Assembly: GCA_035315685.1 (NCBI GenBank)
Contig: DATFXR010000335.1
Coordinates: 1-9,720, forward strand
DNA from: QHWK01 sp035315685
GTDB taxonomy: Bacteria; Acidobacteriota; Vicinamibacteria; Vicinamibacterales; CAVVIG01
DNA length: 9,720 nt
Direction of reading: 5' to 3'
Shown: positions 1 to 7,331 of the stretch, one piece after another
How the letters are laid out: each line of letters starts with the position of its first letter
Numbering within the stretch: the stretch's first letter is position 1
Position numbers and translations under genes: made by a program
The notes under the pieces: generated by a model
What the model was told of the DNA's origin: nothing
What the model saw: only the letters and a program-made list of their open reading frames with translations
The model's database searches: none

Positions 1-507
1 GCGTCGGCGAACGTGCTGGCGAGGAGCGGCGACGGCGCGATCGACATCGAGCGTGTCGACGGACACGTTCAGCTCCGTTCCGGGGACGGGAGCATTCGTG
101 CCCGCGACATGAACGGCGACCTCGACGTGCACACCGGCGACGGCAGCATCACGCTCGGTGGCAAGCTGACGAGCATCCGCGCCCGATCGGGCGACGGCAG
201 CGTGCGGATCGCGGCGGCCGAGGGGAGCGCCGCAAGCGCCGACTGGGACATCACCACCGGCGACGGATCGGTGACGCTCGAGATCCCTGACGGCTTCGGT
301 GCCGAGCTCGACGCGCACACCGGTGACGGCGGCATCAGCACGCGCGACGTCACGTTGTCGAACGTCACCGGCAAGATCGGCCGCAACTCGCTCCGCGGCC
401 GCCTCGGCGACGGTGGCCACACCCTGCGCGTCCGCACCGGCGACGGGTCGATCACGCTGGTGCGCGCTCGAACCGCGAAGCCGATTACGGCGGAGCGGGA
501 GCCGTGA
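1..507 (+). CDS. DUF4097-type beta-strand repeat protein, 3' part
   Basis: The reading frame is open from base 1, so the gene starts outside the window and the GTG at 13 is probably internal. The visible 168 residues carry about eight copies of a (S/T/L)GDG(S/G) turn followed by alternating hydrophobic residues (for example SGDGSIRAR, TGDGSITLG, TGDGSVTLE), spaced roughly 18-27 residues apart. This is the signature of DUF4097, a family of predicted right-handed beta-helix or beta-solenoid domains, often found at the C-terminus of membrane-anchored or secreted proteins and next to anti-sigma factors or PspC-like proteins. No biochemical function is firmly known. The repeats run almost to the C-terminus, followed by a short charged tail. 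A GTTCAGG repeat starts five bases after the stop codon. The family call is fairly firm; cellular location cannot be judged without the N-terminus. Confidence 0.8.
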   Translation, partial: ASANVLARSGDGAIDIERVDGHVQLRSGDGSIRARDMNGDLDVHTGDGSITLGGKLTSIRARSGDGSVRIAAAEGSAASADWDITTGDGSVTLEIPDGFGAELDAHTGDGGISTRDVTLSNVTGKIGRNSLRGRLGDGGHTLRVRTGDGSITLVRARTAKPITAEREP

Positions 508-511
508 CCGT

Positions 512-631
512 GTTCAGGGTTCAGCGTTCAGCGGTTCAGCGTTCGCGTTCTGCGTTCGGATTCTCGTTCGAGCCAGAACTCGAACTCGAACAAGAACCGG
601 AACGGTGAACCCTGAACCCTGAACCCTGAAC
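512..631. repeat. Inverted pair of GTTCAGG-type repeats between convergent genes
   Basis: The left half (about 512-571) is built of degenerate GTTCAGG/GTTCAGC/GTTCGCG units read on the plus strand. The right half (about 573-631) is the same motif read on the minus strand, ending in three exact GTTCAGG copies. The two halves can pair as a long imperfect hairpin. It fills the space between the stop of the DUF4097 gene (507) and the stop of the convergent secreted-protein gene (640), so it could act as a bidirectional terminator, though there is no clear T-tract. Each half has the same polarity relative to the gene it follows, so it may equally be two separate post-stop repeats that happen to face each other. 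Confidence 0.75.
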
Positions 632-639
632 GCGGCGCC

Positions 640-1559
<920 letters not shown>

Positions 1560-1575
<16 letters not shown>

Positions 1576-2342
1576 GTGTGGGCCCCGAGGATCGCGAAAA
1601 TCGACGTCGGATTCAAGCTGGAATCGACCTCGACGGCGCGCGCGACAAACGCCGACGCGTTGGCCACGGCAAAGCTGACGCCGTTGAGGTTCCGGTCGCG
1701 CGGAACGCCGGGGATTTCGCGTGGATATGGAGACGCCATCACGACCGTACGCCCCTCGATCGTGGCGAGTGCGTAGGCGTCGCGCTCGCACGCCCAATCT
1801 GCGCGCACGGGGATCACGCTGTCGAGCGCCCCCGGCAGCCAGCGCACACCGCGGTCCTCGTCGGCCGCGACGACGAGCGCACCGCCCGCAGTCGCTCGGG
1901 CCACCGCCGCAGCGAGGCGTTCGCGATGCTGGCTGTCCGACGTTCCAAGGCTCACGTTGATCACGCGCGCGCCGTGGGCGACGGCGACGTCGAGTGCCCG
2001 TTCGAGGTTCCTGACGCTCGTCGCAAGCGATCGCCAGAACACCTTGATCGCGAAAATCTCCGCGTCCGGCGCCTTCTCGCGAATCGCGGCCGCGACCGCC
2101 GTCCCGTGACCCAGGCGGTCTGCGTAATCGCCGCCCAGCGCGCCGTCGTCGGCAATCGCGACGCCGCCAGCGACACCATTCACGTGTGGGTGCGCGGCGT
2201 GGACACCGCTGTCGATGACGGCAATTCGAACGCCGCGGCCGGTTCGCTCGCGCAGATACATGACGCTCGGCTGAGCCTCCGCGCGTGGCCTTCTTCTGCT
2301 AGCGCCTTCGCGCGGCGACCGTGCCGTCTTCGATGACGCCAT
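1560..2342 (-). CDS. Small cytoplasmic subtilisin-like (S8) protease, QhpE-like
   Basis: This is a subtilase of 260 residues with the full triad order: Asp44 in VIDSG, His79 in GHGTAVA, and Ser223 in GVSFAVANA, where most subtilases have GTSMAAP. The segment usually read as AAGNxG, which supplies the oxyanion Asn, is AADEDRG here, so Asp163 stands in the Asn place. There is no signal peptide or propeptide, which fits an intracellular processing enzyme. In the qhp system the subtilase QhpE removes the leader of the modified QhpC peptide; by position just after an exporter gene this protein may trim a modified peptide likewise. The ATG at 2342 overlaps the ABC transporter gene by 44 bases and has no Shine-Dalgarno site. 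The ATG at 2261 (233 residues) keeps the whole domain, lies 37 bases after the transporter stop, and has a GGAGG 14 bases upstream. Either start is possible. Confidence 0.82.
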
Positions 2343-3981
2343 CAGCGGTCAGCGTGAGAACCCGATCCGCGCGCGCCGCGAGCGTCATGCGGTGCGTGAT
2401 CAGAATCGTGGTGCGGCCGCGCATGATCCGGTCGTAGCCGTCCGCAACCTGCCGTTCCGTCGCGGGATCGAGCGAGGCGGTCGGTTCGTCGAGAATCAGG
2501 ACGCTCGGGTTGACGAGCAGCGCGCGGGCGATCGCAATGCGCTGCCGTTCGCCCGCGGAGAGCGCCGCGCCGCGCTCGCCGACGACCGTGTCGTAGCCGT
2601 CGGGCAGCCGATCGATGAATGTGTCGAGCCCTGCCGCGCGCGCGGCGTCGCGCACCTCTTCGTCCGACGCGCCGGGCTGCGCGTAGCGGATGTTTTCAGC
2701 GACCGTCGCGTGGAAGACGAACGGCGCCTGATCGACCAGCACCATGTGGCGCCGCAGGTCGTCCAGCGCGACGTCACGAACGTCGTGCCCATCGACGGTG
2801 ATCGTGCCTTCGTCCGGATCGAGGAAACGGAGCAGGAGATCGGCGATTGTCGATTTACCGCTGCCGCTCGGGCCGACGAGCGCCAGCTGCTCGCCTGGCG
2901 CGACCGAGAACGACACCGATCGCAGGATCTGGCCGCGTCCGAGATCGACCGAGACGCCGTCGAACGCGATCGCGCCTTCGACGCGGGGCAGCGGCACGGC
3001 GGCGGCGCGCTCGACGACGTCGGGCACCGCGTCGAGGAGTGCGTGCACCCGCGCCAGCGACACCTGCACCGTTGCCAGGTTCGAGTACAGACCCATCAGC
3101 GCCTGCACCGGTTGCAGCACGCGCATCTGATAGGCGATGAACGCGACGAAGGTGCCGAGCGTCAGCGAACCGTCGATGACGCGGTGGCCGCCGTAGATGA
3201 ACACCGCAGCGTGGCCGAGGCCGAGCAGTGCGCCCGGGACGCTCCCCGACAGGTATGACCAGAGCTGCATCGACATGAGCGCGTCGACGAACCGCGCGTT
3301 GCGGCGGCGGAAGGCGTCGGCCTCCCGCGTTTGAGCGTTCGAGCTGACGACCAGGCGCACCGCCTGCAGCGTCTCGATCAGAAAGCTGCCGAGCGCGGCG
3401 CTCGCCTCGCGCACCGACTTCACCCGCGTCGCGAGGGTGGCTCTCGTCCGCGACAGCGCCCAGACGCTCACCGGCACCACCGCGAGCGCGACGAGTGCGA
3501 GCCGCGCGTCGAGCCAGAACATCGCCACGACGCTGCCGGCGAGAAAGAGAATGTTGCCGACCCACGCGAGCAACGACTCCGCTGCGACGCGCTGCACCTC
3601 ACCGACGTCGTTGTTGACGCGCGCGAGGATGTCGCCGAGCGGGGTGCGCGCGTAGAAGCGCGGCGACAGCCGCTGCAGGTGGCGGTACAACGCGAGCCGC
3701 ATGTCGAAGAGGATGTCGGCCGAGACCCGCGTGTAGCGCAGCCCGGTGATCGCGGTCAGGACGAACGACGCCATCGACGCGAGCGCGAACAGCGCCACGG
3801 TGCGGTAGAGAGCCGCCGCGTCGCGCCCCACCAGCGCGTGATCGATGAGCGATTTCGACAGGTAGGGCAGCGCCAGCGACAGCGCCGTGCTGACGCCGCT
3901 CAACAGCACGACGAGCGCCAACCGCCGCCAGTACGGGACCACGTAGCCAATCGCCCGTCGCAACTCGGATCGGTGATTCAT
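2299..3981 (-). CDS. Exporter-type ABC transporter, fused membrane and ATPase domains (QhpF-like)
   Basis: This 560-residue half-transporter of the MsbA/LmrA/HlyB layout has an N-terminal six-helix membrane domain (about residues 15-310) and a C-terminal nucleotide-binding domain. Visible motifs are Walker A GPSGSGKST (370-378), Q-loop Gln418, signature LSAGERQ (475-481), Walker B VLILDEP (494-500) and switch His530. There is no N-terminal C39 peptidase domain, so any peptide cleavage needs a separate enzyme, and the next gene is a subtilase. It probably works as a homodimer in the inner membrane. The QhpF protein of quinohemoprotein amine dehydrogenase maturation is of this type and is thought to export the modified gamma subunit; placement between a radical SAM gene and a subtilase gene supports the same role. 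No good Shine-Dalgarno site precedes the ATG at 3981. A 170-bp repeat-filled gap separates it from the radical SAM gene. Exporter identity is firm; the substrate is inferred. Confidence 0.92.
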   Translation of the reverse strand: MNHRSELRRAIGYVVPYWRRLALVVLLSGVSTALSLALPYLSKSLIDHALVGRDAAALYRTVALFALASMASFVLTAITGLRYTRVSADILFDMRLALYRHLQRLSPRFYARTPLGDILARVNNDVGEVQRVAAESLLAWVGNILFLAGSVVAMFWLDARLALVALAVVPVSVWALSRTRATLATRVKSVREASAALGSFLIETLQAVRLVVSSNAQTREADAFRRRNARFVDALMSMQLWSYLSGSVPGALLGLGHAAVFIYGGHRVIDGSLTLGTFVAFIAYQMRVLQPVQALMGLYSNLATVQVSLARVHALLDAVPDVVERAAAVPLPRVEGAIAFDGVSVDLGRGQILRSVSFSVAPGEQLALVGPSGSGKSTIADLLLRFLDPDEGTITVDGHDVRDVALDDLRRHMVLVDQAPFVFHATVAENIRYAQPGASDEEVRDAARAAGLDTFIDRLPDGYDTVVGERGAALSAGERQRIAIARALLVNPSVLILDEPTASLDPATERQVADGYDRIMRGRTTILITHRMTLAARADRVLTLTADGVIEDGTVAARRR

Positions 3982-4002
3982 GGCTCGACCAGGCAGGCTT
4001 GA

Positions 4003-4079
4003 AACCGCAGAGGGCGCGGAGAACGCGGAGGCTTGTTTTTCAAGAAGAAATCTCTGCGCACTCGGCGTGCTCCGCGGTT
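4003..4079. repeat. Imperfect inverted repeat of the CGCAGAG type (operon-internal hairpin)
   Basis: The left arm 4003-4030 (AACCGCAGAGGGCGCGGAG...) and right arm 4052-4079 are inverted copies matching at 21 of 28 positions, around a 21-base loop containing a TTTTT run. This resembles the dispersed 'aaccgcagag...cgcagag' repeat I remember from many environmental genomes. It lies in the gap between the radical SAM stop and the ABC transporter start. In the minus-strand transcript it would form a stable hairpin in the leader of the transporter gene, where it could attenuate transcription or protect the upstream mRNA end. Confidence 0.7.
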
Positions 4080-4102
4080 CATGTCACTGTTGCGTGCGAC
4101 CG

Positions 4103-4152
4103 ATCGGTCCTGCCCAACCCACCCCATGGGCCCATCGGTCCTACCACCCGTC
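4103..4152. repeat. Direct repeat with ATGGGCCCAT palindrome, next to the radical SAM stop
   Basis: The nine bases ATCGGTCCT occur at 4103-4111 and again at 4134-4142, each followed by a C-rich tail (GCCCAACCC and ACCACCCGT). Between them is the perfect 10-bp palindrome ATGGGCCCAT (4126-4135). The second copy runs up to the radical SAM stop codon (4153-4155). Together with the neighbouring hairpin it fills the intergenic gap. No function is evident. Confidence 0.6.
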
Positions 4153-5601
4153 CTAGATCGCTGTCTCCGCCTTCGCCTCCTCACGATCGAAGCGCGCGAG
4201 GAAATCGGGGTTTCGTTCCGAGAGCTCGCCGTAGATCTGTAGACAGGTGTCGGTCCAGCCGCGGATCCACTCGCAGTAGTGCAGATTGGGGTGCTGCGTG
4301 GTGCCGTAGCGGACGTGCGCCTCGTGATAGCAGCCGCCGGCGCAGAGCGGCCGGGCCCAGCAGGTCTGGCAGTCGGTCTTGTCGGTGACGTGATGCTGCT
4401 GCAGGAATGCCGTCTGCGCGTCGCGATCGATGCCGTCGCGCACGGTGCCGAACTTGTGTGCGTCCGATCCCGCAAATCGATGACAGAGCGCCACGTCGCC
4501 GTCGGTGGACACGCCGAGGAGCCCGAGGCCGGCGCCGCACGGATAGGCCTTCGACACGCCCTTGTGAATCTCCTCGAGCGTGTCCTTCACGTTCGAGAAG
4601 CCATGATGCCTGTCGACGGCGACGTGGTCGAGGAATTCCGCGGCCAGCGTTCGAAACTGCGCCAGCATCCGATCGAAACCCTGTTCTCCGATCGCGTACT
4701 GCTGCTGCGGCGACGTGGTCACCGGCGCGAAGCCGACCTCCCAGAATCCGATCTCTTCGGTGAGGTGGCGGTAGATCCGCGTGATGTCGAGCGTGTCGGA
4801 GGTCAGCGTCACGCGCGCGCCGATCGGACGCGTGCGATGGACCCGCAGCAGCTCCTTGATTTTCGGCGCGACGACGTCGTAGCTGCCGGCGCCGTTGTGA
4901 AAGACGCGGAAGCGGTTCTGCAGCTCGCGCGGACCGTCGATCGAGATCGTCACGCCGACGTGGTTCTCGGCGAGGAACTCGATGATCTCCGGCTTGAGCA
5001 GCGTCGCGTTGGTCGTCAGGCTGAAGTCGATCTCCTTGCCGGATTCCACGGCGCGCCGGCGCGCGTAGGCGATCGTCGACTTGAGGACCGGGAAGTTGAG
5101 GAGCGTCTCGCCGCCGAAGAACGTGAGGTGCGCGACGCGCCCGCTCTCCCGCATCAGAAAATCCACGCTGTCGAACGCGGTCTGCTCGGCCATGAACTTC
5201 GACTGCTTCCCGTGCTCGGTGTCGACGATCTTGTCTTCGCCGTACTCGTAGCAGTAGGTGCAGGCGAGGTTGCACTGGTTGGTGACGTTCAACACCATCG
5301 TGGTGAGCGGAAACGGCATCATCGGCAGCATCCGGACGGCCTGCTCGGGCGGCTGGTGCTCGTAGCCGATCGCGTGGACGTCGACGAGCTCCGCGATGGC
5401 TGCGCGGACCGCCTCGGCGTCGAACCGATCGGCGAGGGCCGTCACCACTGCTTCGTCGGACGTCGGCCGTTCCGTGACCACGCGCAGCACCGCCGACGTC
5501 GGGTCGTCGAGCGCGAACACCGCGGCGCTCGGGACGAGATACAGGAAATCGCGGCCTGCGGCCTGAAAGAGATGAAACTCACGTCGTCTGAGCGCGATCA
5601 T
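4153..5601 (-). CDS. Radical SAM/SPASM peptide-modifying enzyme, QhpD-like
   Basis: This is a 482-residue radical SAM enzyme with SPASM extension. Residues 1-95 form a small N-terminal domain that could bind a leader peptide. The CxxxCxxC cluster site is Cys110, Cys114 and Cys117 (CNLACTYC), followed by a GGE motif (163-165) and a TTNAT strand (196-200). The C-terminal SPASM region has Cys355, Cys373, Cys411, Cys414, Cys420, Cys424 and Cys443, enough for two auxiliary iron-sulfur clusters. The overall pattern (NQCNLACTYCYEYGED, PCGAG, CHRFAG, CQTCWARPLCAGGCYHEA) resembles the quinohemoprotein amine dehydrogenase maturation family, whose member QhpD makes Cys-to-Asp/Glu thioether links in QhpC. 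A GGAGG seven bases before the ATG at 5601 fixes the start; the much longer open frame upstream overlaps the monooxygenase gene and is a shadow. It begins 14 bases after a 28-codon ORF with no Cys, so if that peptide is the substrate the chemistry cannot be a Cys thioether. Family call firm; substrate unknown. Confidence 0.9.
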   Translation of the reverse strand: MIALRRREFHLFQAAGRDFLYLVPSAAVFALDDPTSAVLRVVTERPTSDEAVVTALADRFDAEAVRAAIAELVDVHAIGYEHQPPEQAVRMLPMMPFPLTTMVLNVTNQCNLACTYCYEYGEDKIVDTEHGKQSKFMAEQTAFDSVDFLMRESGRVAHLTFFGGETLLNFPVLKSTIAYARRRAVESGKEIDFSLTTNATLLKPEIIEFLAENHVGVTISIDGPRELQNRFRVFHNGAGSYDVVAPKIKELLRVHRTRPIGARVTLTSDTLDITRIYRHLTEEIGFWEVGFAPVTTSPQQQYAIGEQGFDRMLAQFRTLAAEFLDHVAVDRHHGFSNVKDTLEEIHKGVSKAYPCGAGLGLLGVSTDGDVALCHRFAGSDAHKFGTVRDGIDRDAQTAFLQQHHVTDKTDCQTCWARPLCAGGCYHEAHVRYGTTQHPNLHYCEWIRGWTDTCLQIYGELSERNPDFLARFDREEAKAETAI

Positions 5602-5608
5602 CGTCCGA

Positions 5609-5613
5609 CCTCC
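5609..5613 (-). promoter_or_regulatory. Shine-Dalgarno site of the radical SAM gene
   Basis: GGAGG on the minus strand, seven bases before the ATG at 5601. It decides this start against the in-frame ATG at 5625 and the long upstream extension. It is the clearest ribosome binding site in the window and lies in the 14 bases after the stop of the 28-codon ORF. Confidence 0.8.
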
Positions 5614-5615
5614 GG

Positions 5616-5702
5616 CTAGTCCCATTTGAGAGAGAGCCGCACCGTCACCACGAACGCGAAGACCGACGCACCGACCGCGACGGCCGCAGCAGAACCATTC
5701 AT
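5616..5702 (-). CDS. 28-residue single-helix peptide, possible substrate or small membrane partner
   Basis: This short ORF fills the space between the monooxygenase and radical SAM genes. Its ATG overlaps the monooxygenase stop as ATGA, an AAGGA (5711-5715) lies eight bases upstream, and its TAG stop is 14 bases before the radical SAM start. The peptide begins MNGSAAAVAVGAS; residues 5-21 are Ala/Val/Phe-rich and long enough for one membrane helix; the C-terminal tail is RLSLKWD, with Arg22 and Lys26 suggesting a cytoplasmic C-terminus. It has a single Trp (27), a terminal Asp and no Cys. I do not recognise it. It could be a ribosomal peptide substrate with Trp as the target of the flanking flavin and radical SAM enzymes, a small membrane protein recruiting them, or merely a coupling ORF. 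It is not QhpC, which is longer and Cys-rich. Translation signals are good; function is open. Confidence 0.6.
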   Translation of the reverse strand: MNGSAAAVAVGASVFAFVVTVRLSLKWD

Positions 5703-7201
5703 GATCGGGTTCCTTCGGCGACGAGCGCGCGGTGCGCGACGAGCAGCGACAGGCCCGTGAGGAGGCCGGTGACTGGCACGCGGCCGACTTCCGACTGATA
5801 GGCGGCGATGAGCGCGGACACGTCACGCCCGCCGCGCGCGAGTCGGGCCAGAGCCGGGAGATCGACGCCCGCCGCGAACGGCACGGCGCCGGCGACGCCG
5901 GGCAGCACGACCCCGTCGCGCAGGACGACCTCGCGTCCCTCGATTGCCGCCACCGATTCGAACCGCAACGTCTCGGAGAGGCGAAGCCGAAGACCATCGG
6001 CACCGCGGAGATACTCGAAGGCGGCGCGCACACTGGCGTCGCGGGCCAGCGCCTCGTCGGTCCACTGCGCGAAGTCGCGGCTGCGGGCGCTGCTGTCGGC
6101 GCGACGCGCGTGCTCGGCACGAATCGACCAGAACGGCGTTCGGTAGGCCGAGGCCGCCTCTTCGAAGAAGGCGCCGGCGCGATGCATCGATTCGACGTGC
6201 ACGTCCCGTTCGCGGTGCGAGTACAAGTCGCGCGCCGCTGCAGCGAGCGCCGGATGTTTCAGCGTCGTGTTCGTGACCACCGCCGCACGCCAGGCCGAGA
6301 GCAGCGCCTTTTTCACGCCGGCCGACGACAGCGGCTCGATGAATGACGCCGCGTCGCCGACGAGCAGCACCCCTTCGTCCGCGGCACGCATGGAGTCGTA
6401 GATGGAAGCGTCGCACGCCCACGGCTCGCCGCTGCCGGTCGCGTGCGAGGTCGCGATGCGCTCGGCCAGGAGTGTGGTCTTTGCGAGCTCGCGCTCGTAA
6501 ATCTGCCGGAGCGCGCGCCTTTCCGCGGAGCGGCCGCCATCGATCATCACGGTGCACTGCCGGCGCGTCGCCGACACCGGCACCGACCATGCCCAGCCGT
6601 CGGCATGGCTTTCGACGAGCGTTCGCGCGTGTTCCTCGATCGGCCACCCGCCGCTCTCCCACTCGGCGGCGATCGCAATGGTCCGGTAGCCGGCGTCTGA
6701 CCGGCGGAATCCGCGCGCGGCGATGACGCCGGCGCGTCCCGAGCAGTCCAGAACCTGACGGCCGTGGACGGTGACGAGCTCGCCGCGCGGCGTGACGTAG
6801 CGCACGCTCGCCGGATCGCCGGGATCGACGCGGCGCACGAGGCCGTCGACACGGCGCGCGCCCGCCGATGATGCCGCGTCGCGGAGCACGCGATCGAAGT
6901 CGTCTCGGCGTACGTGAAAGCCCGGCGCCTCGGTCGTCGTCGTCCGCGCGGCGTTCGCCCAGCGCGCGACGTTGCCCACGTTCGGATGAAATCGCGCGCG
7001 ATCGACGGCGACGAGATCGCCAACCAGCGCAAAGAGCTTGCGAATGCTGGGCGGGAGGGATTCGGCGAGCGCGGGCCGCGACGTGCGGTGGTGCACCAGC
7101 AGCACCGACCAGTTCCACGATGCGAGCAGGTGCGCGGCGGCGCTGCCTGCGGGGCCGCCACCGATGACGACCGCGTCGAACGTGTCGCCGCCTCGGATCA
7201 C
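5699..7201 (-). CDS. FAD-dependent monooxygenase, halogenase-superfamily, QhpG-like
   Basis: This 500-residue flavoprotein has a Rossmann FAD site GGGPAGSAAA near residues 14-23, an RRDDFDRVL segment (98-106) typical of flavin hydroxylases, and a second FAD motif VGDAASFIEPLSSAGV (281-296). GWAWSVP (202-208) resembles the WxWxIP region of flavin-dependent halogenases, so automatic annotation may say tryptophan halogenase. The remaining ~200 residues form a C-terminal helical domain. QhpG and LodB belong to this superfamily and hydroxylate a Trp side chain in a protein substrate while a tryptophylquinone cofactor is made. With a QhpD-like gene downstream, peptide-Trp hydroxylation is the most likely role; a small-molecule hydroxylase or true halogenase is not excluded. 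The GTG at 7201 lacks a Shine-Dalgarno site but lies six bases after a -10 box, suggesting leaderless translation. It is the first gene of the operon, and its stop overlaps the start of the 28-codon ORF. Confidence 0.85.
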   Translation of the reverse strand: MIRGGDTFDAVVIGGGPAGSAAAHLLASWNWSVLLVHHRTSRPALAESLPPSIRKLFALVGDLVAVDRARFHPNVGNVARWANAARTTTTEAPGFHVRRDDFDRVLRDAASSAGARRVDGLVRRVDPGDPASVRYVTPRGELVTVHGRQVLDCSGRAGVIAARGFRRSDAGYRTIAIAAEWESGGWPIEEHARTLVESHADGWAWSVPVSATRRQCTVMIDGGRSAERRALRQIYERELAKTTLLAERIATSHATGSGEPWACDASIYDSMRAADEGVLLVGDAASFIEPLSSAGVKKALLSAWRAAVVTNTTLKHPALAAAARDLYSHRERDVHVESMHRAGAFFEEAASAYRTPFWSIRAEHARRADSSARSRDFAQWTDEALARDASVRAAFEYLRGADGLRLRLSETLRFESVAAIEGREVVLRDGVVLPGVAGAVPFAAGVDLPALARLARGGRDVSALIAAYQSEVGRVPVTGLLTGLSLLVAHRALVAEGTRS

Positions 7202-7236
7202 GCGGGCACAATACGCCGCGCCGCACCGCGAGTCAA
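7201..7236 (-). promoter_or_regulatory. Sigma-70-type promoter for the maturation operon, leaderless GTG
   Basis: On the minus strand TTGACT (7236-7231) and TATTGT (7213-7208) are separated by exactly 17 bases, close to TTGACA-N17-TATAAT. The GTG start of the monooxygenase begins six bases after the -10 box, where transcription would be expected to start, so the mRNA would have essentially no leader. This fits the missing Shine-Dalgarno site. Confidence 0.65.
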
Positions 7237-7245
7237 CGGCCGCGG

Positions 7246-7300
7246 GGAACGCAACGATCGCGACGAGGGCAAAGATTTCTTGTTCTGCGCGATGCGTTCC
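7246..7300. other. Inverted repeat in the gap between queC and the maturation operon
   Basis: GGAACGCA (7246-7253) and TGCGTTCC (7293-7300) are perfect 8-bp inverted arms, with further partial pairing (ATCGCG/CGCGAT) inside. It lies downstream of the queC stop (7332) and just upstream of the operon promoter. It could be a terminator for queC without a T-tract, or an operator. The rest of the 130-bp gap shows nothing else. Confidence 0.35.
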
Positions 7301-7331
7301 AGCGGTCCTCGCCGGTCCAGCCGCCTTCGCG

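Noticed and set aside
1576..1797. N-terminal extension giving a 385-residue secreted protein
   Set aside because: The extra 74 residues are Arg-rich shadow sequence over the subtilase gene, whose catalytic-domain frame is clearly the real one; the ATG at 1575 gives a proper signal peptide.
4033..5619. Long plus-strand open frames opposite the radical SAM gene
   Set aside because: They are antisense shadows of a GC-rich coding region; they have no family motifs and are Arg/Asp/Val-rich.
5616..5702. QhpC gamma subunit
   Set aside because: It is only 28 residues and lacks all Cys, whereas QhpC needs several Cys-Asp/Glu pairs for its thioether links.
5602..6120. Extension of the radical SAM gene to 655 residues
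   Set aside because: It overlaps the conserved monooxygenase frame, has shadow-like Ser/Arg/Pro composition, and a strong Shine-Dalgarno site supports the start at 5601.
5699..7201. True tryptophan halogenase
   Set aside because: A GWAWSVP segment resembles WxWxIP, but the partner genes point to peptide-Trp hydroxylation as in QhpG; I keep halogenase only as an alternative.
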